A stretch of 64,000 nt of DNA, from positions 3,038,001-3,102,000 of the forward strand of contig NZ_JBJKFD010000001.1 of the NCBI RefSeq assembly GCF_049723905.1, given 5' to 3'. Of the stretch, positions 48,925 to 57,521 are shown piece after piece. The position numbers were made by a program, and so were the translations under genes. Position 1 is the stretch's first letter. Every line of letters begins with the position of its first letter. The stretch is from G963665185 sp049723905. GTDB taxonomy: Bacteria; Desulfobacterota; Desulfovibrionia; Desulfovibrionales; Desulfovibrionaceae. Under the pieces are notes generated by a model, which did no database searches, was not told the DNA's origin, and saw only the letters and a list, made by a program, of their open reading frames with translations.

Positions 48925-49340
48925 TGCATTGAAGAAAAAAGAGGATGTGGGAGTGACGGAAGGCACGGTGTCCCTTCGTTTGTCATCCCAGCTATTTTTT
49001 ATGATTCTTTGCCAGAAACAGTGGGGGGACCTGATAAGGCCAGGTCCCCCCGGTTGTTTCCGGCACCTTCCCCTCCCCCTCCAGCCTCAAGGGGCCGCAG
49101 GTATCTGGGCAGAAGTCTTTGCCGCCCTTTTGCACCAAGTCAGGTGATGTAATACCCTTGCGCCATAGGTTCGCAAGCTGCATTGGCAAATTGGGGGGAG
49201 TAGCTATGCCACGAAGCGTGGCAAATAGAAGGCCATTGGTGGTGGAAATTACTTTCTCGCCGGAAAACTGAACGTATGGTCTGAATTTTACGGTTAAATT
49301 CCGTAAAAACATTCCCTTATGTTCCCACAATATAATGCGG
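48925..49340 (-). repeat. Family C element, copy 3: candidate structured RNA, inverted
   Basis: Minus-strand copy, tail-to-tail with copy 2. Reads GAATTT/AAATTC stem, ACCAATGGCCTTCTATTTG, GCCACG-CTT-CGTGGC, CTATGGCGCAAGGGT, CTTGGTGCAAAAGGGCGGCA, ACCTGCGGCCCCTTGAGG and the GGGGGGACCTG / CAGGTCCCCCC hairpin identical to copy 1. Confidence 0.7.
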
Positions 49341-49389
49341 GTCCAGGGGCATCATGCCCCTGGCGGAGTCCAGAGGCAGCGCCTCTGGC
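49338..49389. repeat. Family D double hairpin, copy 5
   Basis: CCAGGGGC-ATCAT-GCCCCTGG then CCAGAGGCAGCGCCTCTGG; both stems differ from copy 2 yet pair fully. Confidence 0.75.
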
Positions 49390-49394
49390 TATAC

Positions 49395-50996
49395 TTATGC
49401 TATACAGCCCAATACTCGTTCCATCCGATGCCTATACATATGCCCCTCTACGAGCACCCCCTGCCACTGCCTGATAATCTCCTCGCGCCTGCCAGCCCCC
49501 GCCTCAATCCGCTCCAACAACGCCGGAATCTCACCGGGCCGTGAAAAGCAGACCTCCCGCACCAGCTCCTGGGGGAAAATCGATAAGCCCGGCGTGACGT
49601 CCGTCAACAACATCCCCCCACTCATCCAGACGTCGAAATGTCGCTGTGTGAGCCCGTGCGGCAATAACAAACTGGTCATGTTCAAGACCCCGCGCGCCTG
49701 CCCATAGACGGCTGGCAGCTCGGTATAATAGTCCACTGCCTCGGCCAGCTCTGCCTTACCGAACAAAATATCCAGCCATCCCGCGTCGCCGTGCACCCGC
49801 AAGGGGAGCCGCGCGGCCGCCTGTAGCACACAATGCGCCCGCCATGCCTGGGAAGACTGCTCCGCCCCAAACCCCGGCAACCGTGCCGCCTTGCCCGGCC
49901 ACAACGTTTCCGTGGGCAGATTGTTGAGCCACCAGCCATAGTCGGGCCAGTCGACATCCGCCACGCGCCCCTGTTCCAGCAGGGCCGAGGCCCGCGCGGT
50001 CAATTCTTGGGGCAGACGCAAGCCGGAAAAAAATTTGTTCTTGTCCGGAAAGGCCGAACTGCCCACAAAGACGATCTTGTCGTGGCGTGGGGTGGCGGGC
50101 AGGGGTTGAGCGGCAAACCCCTCCCACGCGGCCAGGGGCAGGTGATGCACACTACGCGCACCCATGCTGCGCAGCCGGGGGATGAACCAGTCGTCCGTGA
50201 CAAACAGGGGCACGTCCTTCCAAAAGGGCGACCTGAGCCCGGAGAGCAGATGAAAAGGATTGTCCACACACCACACGGCCACGGGAATGCTTGCGGCGCG
50301 CAGCAGATGATACAGCTCCCCGTTGCCGTCCAGACCGTGAAAATTCAGGCTGAAAAAAAGCTCGGGCCGGACATGACGCAACCGCTCCATTGTCTGGGGC
50401 GCGGCCTGCTCCCGGTCCAATTCCACTGGGGAAAGCCCCAGCGATGCAAAGGCCGAAGAAATCTCGCGCCGCAGCAGGTCGGTAGGGGCGGTGGGCAGCC
50501 AGACCTCGCGCACTTTGGCGGGCGGTCCCTGCGGACAGATGCGGCTTAGGTGCAGACCAGCCAGAATCGGCCCCCAAAACGAGGGGAACAGGGATTGCGC
50601 AGGCCGGTAGATGACGACGCGGGCAGGGGAAAGGGAGCGGACGTCCTTGGGGGAAATTTTCGTCGGTGAAATTTTCGTCCAGCCCTGTGGAATGGCCTGG
50701 TGCCAGGCTGTGGACATCTGCGAGATAAATTCCGGGCACTCTACATAATATACGCTGCTGCCCGAATTTTTGGGCCCCAGAAGTGCGGACAGTTCCTCCG
50801 GCGCAGGGCCGAGGCCCAGCACCAGCGTGACATGGAGCGCGTTTGGGGGGACGTTTGGGAGAGTCTTGGGTTGTGCGCCGGAAACCTCATATTGCCCACC
50901 ACCCGAGGCCAGGGTCCGGCTCTGTCCCAGCTCGTTGACTATCCGCACACGTTCTGGACGCCCGGAAAAATCCTTTTTTTCTGGCTGATTTTTCAC
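49395..50996 (-). CDS. CgeB-like glycosyltransferase
   Basis: 533 aa. After a ~50-residue lead comes a region with Rossmann-like stretches (LHVTLVLGLGPAPEE; RPELFFSLNFHGLDG, IPVAVWCVDNPFHLL, PLFVTDDWFIPRLRSMGA, HHLPLAAW), then the glycosyltransferase group 1 C-terminal pattern IVFVGSSAFPDKNKFF .. GVLNMTSLLLPHGLTQRHFDVWMSGGMLLTD. This matches CgeB/DUF3880-type enzymes that modify proteins or envelope glycans; acceptor unknown. Start is a GTG without a clear ribosome site. A short in-frame duplication (TKISPTKISP) sits near residue 108. Confidence 0.8.
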   Translation of the reverse strand: MKNQPEKKDFSGRPERVRIVNELGQSRTLASGGGQYEVSGAQPKTLPNVPPNALHVTLVLGLGPAPEELSALLGPKNSGSSVYYVECPEFISQMSTAWHQAIPQGWTKISPTKISPKDVRSLSPARVVIYRPAQSLFPSFWGPILAGLHLSRICPQGPPAKVREVWLPTAPTDLLRREISSAFASLGLSPVELDREQAAPQTMERLRHVRPELFFSLNFHGLDGNGELYHLLRAASIPVAVWCVDNPFHLLSGLRSPFWKDVPLFVTDDWFIPRLRSMGARSVHHLPLAAWEGFAAQPLPATPRHDKIVFVGSSAFPDKNKFFSGLRLPQELTARASALLEQGRVADVDWPDYGWWLNNLPTETLWPGKAARLPGFGAEQSSQAWRAHCVLQAAARLPLRVHGDAGWLDILFGKAELAEAVDYYTELPAVYGQARGVLNMTSLLLPHGLTQRHFDVWMSGGMLLTDVTPGLSIFPQELVREVCFSRPGEIPALLERIEAGAGRREEIIRQWQGVLVEGHMYRHRMERVLGCIA

Positions 50997-51078
50997 GCAA
51001 ACATCACATTGGCTTGCGGCCGTGTTTCAAGTATGCTCATCCACCCGGCGGCATTCCGCCGCCAAATCAGGACATACC

Positions 51079-51705
51079 ATGAAACAATATCGCGACCATT
51101 ATTTCAAGCGGGCCAAACAGGAAAACTATCCTGCCCGGTCTGTATACAAACTCCAGGAAATCAACAAGCGTTTCCACATTTTGCGCAAGGATGACGTTGT
51201 GCTCGACCTGGGCGCAACCCCCGGCTCCTGGAGCCTTTTCGCCGCCAAATGCGTTGCCCCGGGCGGGCGCGTGCTGGCGGCCGACATCCAAAGCAACGAG
51301 ACCAAATTTCCGGACAACGTCACCTTTATGCAGGAAGACGTGTTCGACCGGTCCGCGGAGTTCGAGGCCGAGCTGCAAAGCTGGATGCCCTTTGATGTGG
51401 TCATCAGCGATATGGCGCCCAAAACGACGGGAATTAAGTTTACGGACCAGGCACGCTCGGTGGCGCTGTGCGAAGAGGCGCTTGCCGTGGCAATGCACTG
51501 TCTGGTAAAGGGCGGCCACTTCGTGGTAAAAATTTTCGAGGGGCCGGATTCCAAAACATATTCCGACGGCCTCCGTAAATTGTTCGACAAAGTCAAATAC
51601 TTCAAGCCGAAAAGCTCGCGCGACGAGAGCAAGGAAATTTTCATCGTGGCCCTTGGGTTCAAGGGGGCCGACGGACCTGCCGCGCACGGTCAGGACGCCG
51701 TATAA
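51079..51705 (+). CDS. rlmE: 23S rRNA (uridine-2'-O)-methyltransferase RlmE/FtsJ
   Basis: 208 aa, full length. SAM site VLDLGATPGSWSLFAA (GATPGSW for the usual GAAPGGW), and catalytic K-D-K-E residues in ARSVYKL, VISDMAPKTTG, VVKIFEG and SRDESKEIFIVAL. Methylates U2552 of 23S rRNA late in 50S assembly. AGGA lies before the ATG at 51079. Divergent from the CgeB-like gene; yebC follows 35 bases later. Confidence 0.94.
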   Translation: MKQYRDHYFKRAKQENYPARSVYKLQEINKRFHILRKDDVVLDLGATPGSWSLFAAKCVAPGGRVLAADIQSNETKFPDNVTFMQEDVFDRSAEFEAELQSWMPFDVVISDMAPKTTGIKFTDQARSVALCEEALAVAMHCLVKGGHFVVKIFEGPDSKTYSDGLRKLFDKVKYFKPKSSRDESKEIFIVALGFKGADGPAAHGQDAV

Positions 51706-51740
51706 GCGCCGCTTTTCGCGAACCTACAGGAGAGTGGATT

Positions 51741-52481
51741 ATGTCAGGACATAGTAAATGGGCAAACATCAAGCGCCGCAAGGGCGCACAGGATGTAAAG
51801 CGTGGCAAGGCCTTTACCAAGGCTGCCAAGGAAGTCATGCTGGCTGCAAAACACGGCGGGGACCCGAACTTCAACCCCCGTTTGCGTACGGCCATTGCCG
51901 CGGCCAAGGCCGTGAACCTGCCCAAGGATAAAATCGATACCGCCATCAAAAAAGGCACGGGCGAACTGCAGTCCGAGACTTTCGATGAAGTGATGTACGA
52001 GGGCTATGGTCCGTCCGGCGTGGCCATTCTGGTGGAAGCCGCCACGGACAACAAGAACCGCACCGTTGCCGACGTGCGCCACATCTTCAGCCGCCGTGGT
52101 GGCAACATGGGTGAAAGCGGCAGCGTGGCCTGGATGTTCGACCGCAAGGGCATGTTTGTCTTTTCCAAGGAAAAATACGACGAAGACACCCTGCTGGAAA
52201 TCGGGCTGGAAGCCGGAGCCGAAGATGTTGCCGAGGAAGATGATTCCCTGGTCGTTACCTGCGCCTTCGAGGACTTCGGTGCGCTGCAGCAGGCTTTTGA
52301 CGACGCGGAAATGATCTACGAAAGCGCGGAAACCACCATGATTGCCCAGAACAATATTGATCTGGACCTGGAATCCGCACGCAAGCTTTTGGACATGATG
52401 GAAGCACTGGAAGACCATGAGGACGTTCAGAACGTCTATGCGAACTTCGACATGTCCGACGAAGTAATGGCGGAACTGTAA
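51741..52481 (+). CDS. YebC/PmpR family DNA- or ribosome-associated regulator
   Basis: 246 aa, the normal length. N-terminal signature SGHSKWANIKRRKGAQDVKRGKAFTK (first three shown only in part by motif), then NPRLRTAIAAAKAVNLPKD and YEGYGPSGVAILVEAATDN. Family members act as transcription regulators or assist translation of hard-to-decode stretches. AGGAGA precedes the ATG. The classical yebC-ruvCAB order follows. Confidence 0.94.
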   Translation: MSGHSKWANIKRRKGAQDVKRGKAFTKAAKEVMLAAKHGGDPNFNPRLRTAIAAAKAVNLPKDKIDTAIKKGTGELQSETFDEVMYEGYGPSGVAILVEAATDNKNRTVADVRHIFSRRGGNMGESGSVAWMFDRKGMFVFSKEKYDEDTLLEIGLEAGAEDVAEEDDSLVVTCAFEDFGALQQAFDDAEMIYESAETTMIAQNNIDLDLESARKLLDMMEALEDHEDVQNVYANFDMSDEVMAEL

Positions 52482-52485
52482 TACA

Positions 52486-52995
52486 ATGAGCAATGATGCA
52501 GCATTACGGGTGCTGGGCATCGACCCCGGCTCCCGCTATACCGGCTACGGCTTCATAACCGAACAGTCCGGAACGCTGCGTCTTGTGGAGGCGGGCGTCA
52601 TAACCCTTACCTCCAAAAAAGATTTGTACGAGCGGCTGGGACTGCTTTTCAACAAGCTGTCCCTCCTGCTTGATACCTACGCCCCCCACGAAGTGGCTGT
52701 GGAAAACGTTTTTGTATCCAAAAACGTCATGTCCGCGCTCAAGCTGGGCCAAGCCAGGGGAGCCGCTCTGGCCGCCTGCGCCGGACGCGGCCTGCCCGTG
52801 CATTCCTACGAGCCCACGCTGGTCAAAAAGAGTATCGTGGGCGTGGGGCGGGCCCAGAAATCCCAGGTAGCCTTCATGGTCGGACAACTGCTCAACACCA
52901 AGGAACAATGGCGCGAAGACGCAAGCGACGCCCTGGCGGTGGCCGTGTGCCACTGCAACGAACGCCGTATGCGGCGGCTGGCGAGGCTGGCATGA
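52486..52995 (+). CDS. ruvC: Holliday junction endodeoxyribonuclease RuvC
   Basis: 169 aa. RNase H-like resolvase. Acidic active-site residues in VLGIDPGSRYTGYG (Asp), VAVENVFVSKN (Glu) and the C-terminal EDASDALAVAVCH (Asp pair). Cuts the junctions that RuvAB migrates. Starts 4 bases after the yebC stop, without a clear ribosome site, so probably coupled. Confidence 0.96.
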   Translation: MSNDAALRVLGIDPGSRYTGYGFITEQSGTLRLVEAGVITLTSKKDLYERLGLLFNKLSLLLDTYAPHEVAVENVFVSKNVMSALKLGQARGAALAACAGRGLPVHSYEPTLVKKSIVGVGRAQKSQVAFMVGQLLNTKEQWREDASDALAVAVCHCNERRMRRLARLA

Positions 52996-53597
52996 TCGCC
53001 TACATCACCGGCTCCCTCATCGAGTTCACGGAAGACTCCTGCCTGGTGCTTACCGGCAGCGGAGTGGGCTACGAGCTGCGCCTTACGGCCCCCACGCTCT
53101 CGCGCCTGCCGCAAAAGGGCGCGGAAGTCGCCTATTTTGTCCAGCCCGTCATTCGCGAGGACGCCTTCGACCTCTACGGTTTCGATACCTTTGAGGAGCG
53201 TTCCCTGTTCCAGGTGCTGACCTCCATTTCCCGGCTGGGGCCGAAAAAAGCCCTGGCCATTCTTTCGCGCTTCCTGCCCGACGAACTGCACCGCGTGGTC
53301 TACGACGAAGATCTGGCCGCGCTTTCCAGCGTGTCCGGCATCGGCAAAAAGACCGGACAGCAGATTCTCCTCGAACTCAAGTTCAAGCTGGGTGCCGAGG
53401 GCGCCATAAAGGGCCGCATCGTGGCACCGCCCCAGGCGGGCGGCGTATTTTCCGACGCCCTGGCCGGGCTGAAGAACCTGGGCTATTCCGAAGAGGAAGC
53501 CGCGCCCGTACTGCGCCGCATTTTGGAGAAGGATTCCGCCATGGACGTTACCGAAGCCCTGCGCAGCGCCCTTAAAACCATGGCCTCGGAACGCTGA
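52992..53597 (+). CDS. ruvA: Holliday junction branch migration protein RuvA
   Basis: 201 aa. OB fold (MIAYITGSLIEF.. YELRLTAPT), helix-hairpin-helix segments (SISRLGPKKALAILSRF, VSGIGKKTGQQILLELK) and the C-terminal domain that contacts RuvB (DALAGLKNLGYSEEEAAPVL). ATG overlaps the ruvC stop by 4 bases. Confidence 0.96.
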   Translation: MIAYITGSLIEFTEDSCLVLTGSGVGYELRLTAPTLSRLPQKGAEVAYFVQPVIREDAFDLYGFDTFEERSLFQVLTSISRLGPKKALAILSRFLPDELHRVVYDEDLAALSSVSGIGKKTGQQILLELKFKLGAEGAIKGRIVAPPQAGGVFSDALAGLKNLGYSEEEAAPVLRRILEKDSAMDVTEALRSALKTMASER

Positions 53598-54556
53598 TGA
53601 GCACTTTGCCGCAGGACGACACCATCCGGCCCAAACGCCTGGACGACTTTATCGGCCAGGACGAACTGCGGGCCAACCTTCAGGTCTTTATCCGCGCCGC
53701 CTGCGAACGCGGCAAGGCCATGGACCACACCCTGTTCTACGGCAACCCCGGCCTGGGCAAGACCACCCTGGCGCAAATCATGGCCTCGGAGCTGGGCGTC
53801 AACATGGTCAGCACTTCCGGCCCGGTGCTGGAACGCTCGGGGGATCTGGCCGCCATCCTCACCAATCTGCAGCGCAACGACATACTTTTCGTGGACGAAA
53901 TCCACCGCATGCCTGCTTCGGTGGAGGAAGTGCTCTACCCGGCCATGGAAGATTTCAAGCTCGACCTTATTATCGGGCAGGGACCGGGCGCGCGCACCGT
54001 GAAGATAGACGTGGAGCCGTTCACCCTGGTGGGCGCCACCACCCGCCTGGGCCTGCTCACCTCGCCGCTGCGCGACCGTTTTGGCGTGATCCAGCGGTTG
54101 GAATTCTACGAACCGGCCGATCTGTCCCGCATTGTACTGCGTTCTGCCGCCATTTTGGGCATGGACGTGGACGAGAGCGGCGCGCTGGAAATCGGCAAGC
54201 GTTCCAGGGGAACCCCCCGCATTGCCAACCGGCTGCTGCGCCGCGTGCGCGACTTTGCGGAAGTGAAGTCCTGCTGCCTCATCGACGACTGCATGGCCAT
54301 GGAGGCTCTGAACCGTCTGGACGTGGACCCCATGGGGCTGGACCAGATGGACCGCAAGATCCTCATGACCATCATCGAGCACTACCAGGGCGGCCCTGTG
54401 GGCGCGAAGACCCTGGCCGTGGCCTGTTCCGAGGAAGTCCGCACCATTGAGGAAATCTACGAACCCTACCTTATCCAGAACGGATTCATCAAACGCACCC
54501 CGCGTGGCCGTGTTGCCACGGCCAAGGCCTACAAACATCTGAAGATACTCGGGTAA
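53597..54556 (+). CDS. ruvB: Holliday junction branch migration ATPase RuvB
   Basis: 319 aa AAA+ motor. Walker A GNPGLGKTTLAQ, Walker B ILFVDEIHRM, sensor 1 LVGATTRLGLL, arginine finger SPLRDRFG, sensor 2 RGTPRIANRLLRRVRD, and a C-terminal winged helix (EEIYEPYLIQNGFIKRTPRGRVAT). Start codon overlaps the ruvA stop (TGATG). Last gene of the operon. Confidence 0.97.
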   Translation: MSTLPQDDTIRPKRLDDFIGQDELRANLQVFIRAACERGKAMDHTLFYGNPGLGKTTLAQIMASELGVNMVSTSGPVLERSGDLAAILTNLQRNDILFVDEIHRMPASVEEVLYPAMEDFKLDLIIGQGPGARTVKIDVEPFTLVGATTRLGLLTSPLRDRFGVIQRLEFYEPADLSRIVLRSAAILGMDVDESGALEIGKRSRGTPRIANRLLRRVRDFAEVKSCCLIDDCMAMEALNRLDVDPMGLDQMDRKILMTIIEHYQGGPVGAKTLAVACSEEVRTIEEIYEPYLIQNGFIKRTPRGRVATAKAYKHLKILG

Positions 54557-54618
54557 TATCCGCGAAACTCTCTCGAAGTTTCTGTTGGGGAGTTTTGTTG
54601 GAGATTGCGGATGAAAAA

Positions 54619-54656
54619 ACGCGTGCACAAGGCCGTTTCTGGCTGTCTGCACGCGT
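54619..54656 (+). terminator. Probable terminator of the ruv operon
   Basis: ACGCGTGCA / TGCACGCGT with inner AGGCC/GGCT pairing and a TACTTCTTTGCTTTG tail. Confidence 0.55.
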
Positions 54657-54788
54657 ACTTCTTTGCTTTGCGGAGTAATTTTTTCCGAAAATTCCCGTAG
54701 GCTGAAGGGCAAATTTGGTTGCTGATGGCTTGTCTTACGCGGGCGGAGTCGCTTTCTCAGAGCGTCACCCTTTCATAAGAACGCTGCA

Positions 54789-57521
54789 CTACTTGGTCGC
54801 CTGATCCTTGTCCGGCTGCCCCTTGGCCGACTGAACCTTGGCCGACATCTTTTCGCTGGTCCGCTCCATCACCACGTTGCCCGGCCCGTCTGGCGAGGCC
54901 CAGTGGTCACCGCCTTGGCGCATGCGGGTTACCTTGCCCCATTTGTGATAGGGCGGCGGGGCCAGCACGCAGTCCACAACCCTGTTGCGGCTGGAAAATC
55001 CGCCGTGAAAGTTGACGTCGGTTTCCAGGGTGCTGTTGGTGACGGTGTTGTCCGCACTGCTCCACTGGAAGGCAAGGTGACGGATGGCGCGCACCGTGGA
55101 ATCGCTCAGGGAGCAGCCAAAGGCGCGGGCAAAACGCACGTAGCCGTTGCCGCCTCTGCCTTTGTTCCAGGCCCCTTGTATGAACATGTTGGCGGCTGCG
55201 CAGTCCAGGGCGCGGTCAAAGTCCAGAGGGTGGCGTCCGGCATTGATGATCGCCATATCCGAGGCCGTGCAGTCGGCGGCCCATTGAAAACGTATGCCGT
55301 CCACTGCGTACTCCGGTGCGGTGTTGGCGTAGTTTTTCGGGAAAGGGGGCACGCGTCCCGGAACTTGCTGTTCCAAGGCGAAATCGCGCAGATGGATGCC
55401 GGTGAGCATGTGCGGCGCGCTGACCTGGGTTCCTGCGGGCAGGTCGATATCCAGGGGGCGGGCGATGAAAACGAACCCCCCGGTGGAGTCCACCACATGG
55501 TAGAAACGCTGGCGCAGTTGCGGGGTCTTTTTGCGCCAGGCCGTATCGCCAATGGAGTCGAGAAATTCCGGGGTGTTGGGCGCGGACAGCCAGATGAAAC
55601 GGGCGTCCTTGGGCCAGCTTGGAATGTGCAGCACGCGCCTTCCGGCCCGCACCGGCGAGGCCAGGGGAGGCAGCAGAGGGCCGCGTCCGCCGCGGATGTA
55701 GAGCAGCGCGTTTTCTTTGGTGTTTGGGGCGGCCTTGGCCGTGGAAACAAGAAATGTCTTTTCCCGGCCCGCGCCCTGCAGGGTGACGTTGGAACGGGTT
55801 ATCCGGAGCGGGGTGTCCAGCCTGTAGAGGCCGTCCGGCAGGATGATGCGCAGAGGCTCGGTGGCGTTTGCCTGGGCCAGAATGGTTTGCAGCCGGGGGC
55901 TGATGTCCTGCCCGGGGGTGATGTCGTTAAGAGAGATGGTGTTGTCCGCAGGCGCGGCCATAACCTGGGGGACCAGCGTTTCTGTGCGCCCAAAGCCGTG
56001 CAGATCGACAGGCAACGCTCCGCTGGCCAGGCTGAACAGCAGCAGGAAAAAGGCGATGTTGAGCGACATGAAAACCCGCGCCGCACCATGCCATCCGCCC
56101 TGGGCCTTCACCTCGTGGGTGGTTCCGCCCTTGTTCCAGCGTTGCCGGGCCAGATTGTGCAGGCAGCGTATCTTGACGAGGCTTCCCATCCATTGGTTGT
56201 AAAGCATCAGCGGAAGCTGGGCGATGTTGAAGTCCGAGCCTTCCAGCACGTAGAACCACAGCATGATGAGCCGTGTGTAGATGACCCACACCACGTAGAA
56301 AAGAAGATAGTATACCGAGTTGCTCAGAGCCAGCATGGCGGCGCACACCGGGCCCACCAGCGGCGTCCAGACCGTGAAGCGCTGGTCCAGGATGCACCAC
56401 CAGATGAAGCCGCCCATGGGCTTGGGACCTATGGCCAGGGCGCGGCCGTTGTTGCGCAGCATGTTGCCGAACCAGCGGTGCATGAGCGAAACGCTGGTGG
56501 ATATGAAGTTGGAATCGCGTTCCTCCACGGCCCAGACCGTGGCATCAGGCACGTAGAGCATTTCCCAGCCCTTGCGCAAAAGCACGTACCAGGTGCTCTT
56601 GTCGTCGCCCATCAGAAACGGAATGTGGCCGAAAAGCCAGTGTTCCACATGGTCGTTTTCCACGGTGTGGATGAACTCCTCGGTCATGATGGCCTGCATG
56701 CGGAACATGCTGCACCGTCCCGTAAGGGTCAGCACGCGGCGGGACAGGCTGTGCGAGGCAAACACGTGGTGGCGTTGGGCGAACTTGAGGTTGTACCAGT
56801 CGTGCAGGGCCGTGTTGGCGTGCAGGGTCAGTGGACGGTTGCGGGTGGTTACGGCACCAAGGGCAGGACTGTCCGCAAAGAGGGACGCACATTTCTGCAA
56901 TGTGCCGTGGCCGAGAACCGAGTCGCCGTCCATGAGGATGCAGAGGTCGTTGGCCTTGTCGGCGTGGTGCCGGAACGGGTCGTTGGCCAGCCGGGCAACG
57001 GTGCGCAGGGCGTGGCCGATGGCGCGGCGCTTGCCCTGCTTCTGCTCCATGAGCACCAGCTCCACGTTGTCGGCACCGGGCTCGGAGCGAACAACCTCGG
57101 TAACCAGGTTCATCTCCTCGCGCGAACCGACATTGGCGACAATGGTCGCCTGGCACGGGGTTGTGGCAAGTTCCCTGGCAATGGAGCGGAAGACCTGTTC
57201 GGAGATTTCCGGCATTTCCTGAAACGACGGCACCACCACATAGATATGGCGCGGCCACTGATTGGCATTGGCGTCGGCACTGGCGCGCAGCCTGGGGTAG
57301 ACGCGCTTCATGTATATCCAGTGGCGGACCAGATGGATGAACTGCCAGGAGTATCGCCATATGCCGAACAACCCAAAGGTATAGGCTCCCCGTTCCCACA
57401 GGTACCAGACGTCGTCCGGCATGGCGGCCAGAAGACCGGCGGCCAGCACAAGGTAGAAGAGGGTGGCGGGCAGGGATTTGATGCACGCCCTTGCAATGGA
57501 AGTTTTGTTTGTCAGGGTCAC
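54789..57521 (-). CDS. Alg8-like glycosyltransferase fused to a predicted beta-helix domain
   Basis: 910 aa. Residues 1-505 form a membrane GT2 polymerase: TM segments at 15-35 and 45-65, cytosolic GT-A domain with VVVPSFQEMPE (about 95), substrate DxD MDGDS (197-201), ENDHVEHWLFG (288), LLRKGWEML and RWFGNMLRNNGRAL (349-362), then TMs 370-425 and 485-503. This matches Alg8-type synthases in order and length. Residues ~525-890 are a different module: LRIILPDGLYRLDTPLRI then SNVTLQGAGREKTFL, followed by short N/D/G-rich turns (ASDMAIINAGRHPLDFDRA, NTVTNSTLETDVNF), the pattern of pectate-lyase-fold beta-helices, placed after the last TM and so outside the cytosol. GTG start overlaps the upstream Alg44-like stop (GTGA). 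Fusion activity unknown. Confidence 0.82.
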   Translation of the reverse strand: MTLTNKTSIARACIKSLPATLFYLVLAAGLLAAMPDDVWYLWERGAYTFGLFGIWRYSWQFIHLVRHWIYMKRVYPRLRASADANANQWPRHIYVVVPSFQEMPEISEQVFRSIARELATTPCQATIVANVGSREEMNLVTEVVRSEPGADNVELVLMEQKQGKRRAIGHALRTVARLANDPFRHHADKANDLCILMDGDSVLGHGTLQKCASLFADSPALGAVTTRNRPLTLHANTALHDWYNLKFAQRHHVFASHSLSRRVLTLTGRCSMFRMQAIMTEEFIHTVENDHVEHWLFGHIPFLMGDDKSTWYVLLRKGWEMLYVPDATVWAVEERDSNFISTSVSLMHRWFGNMLRNNGRALAIGPKPMGGFIWWCILDQRFTVWTPLVGPVCAAMLALSNSVYYLLFYVVWVIYTRLIMLWFYVLEGSDFNIAQLPLMLYNQWMGSLVKIRCLHNLARQRWNKGGTTHEVKAQGGWHGAARVFMSLNIAFFLLLFSLASGALPVDLHGFGRTETLVPQVMAAPADNTISLNDITPGQDISPRLQTILAQANATEPLRIILPDGLYRLDTPLRITRSNVTLQGAGREKTFLVSTAKAAPNTKENALLYIRGGRGPLLPPLASPVRAGRRVLHIPSWPKDARFIWLSAPNTPEFLDSIGDTAWRKKTPQLRQRFYHVVDSTGGFVFIARPLDIDLPAGTQVSAPHMLTGIHLRDFALEQQVPGRVPPFPKNYANTAPEYAVDGIRFQWAADCTASDMAIINAGRHPLDFDRALDCAAANMFIQGAWNKGRGGNGYVRFARAFGCSLSDSTVRAIRHLAFQWSSADNTVTNSTLETDVNFHGGFSSRNRVVDCVLAPPPYHKWGKVTRMRQGGDHWASPDGPGNVVMERTSEKMSAKVQSAKGQPDKDQATK

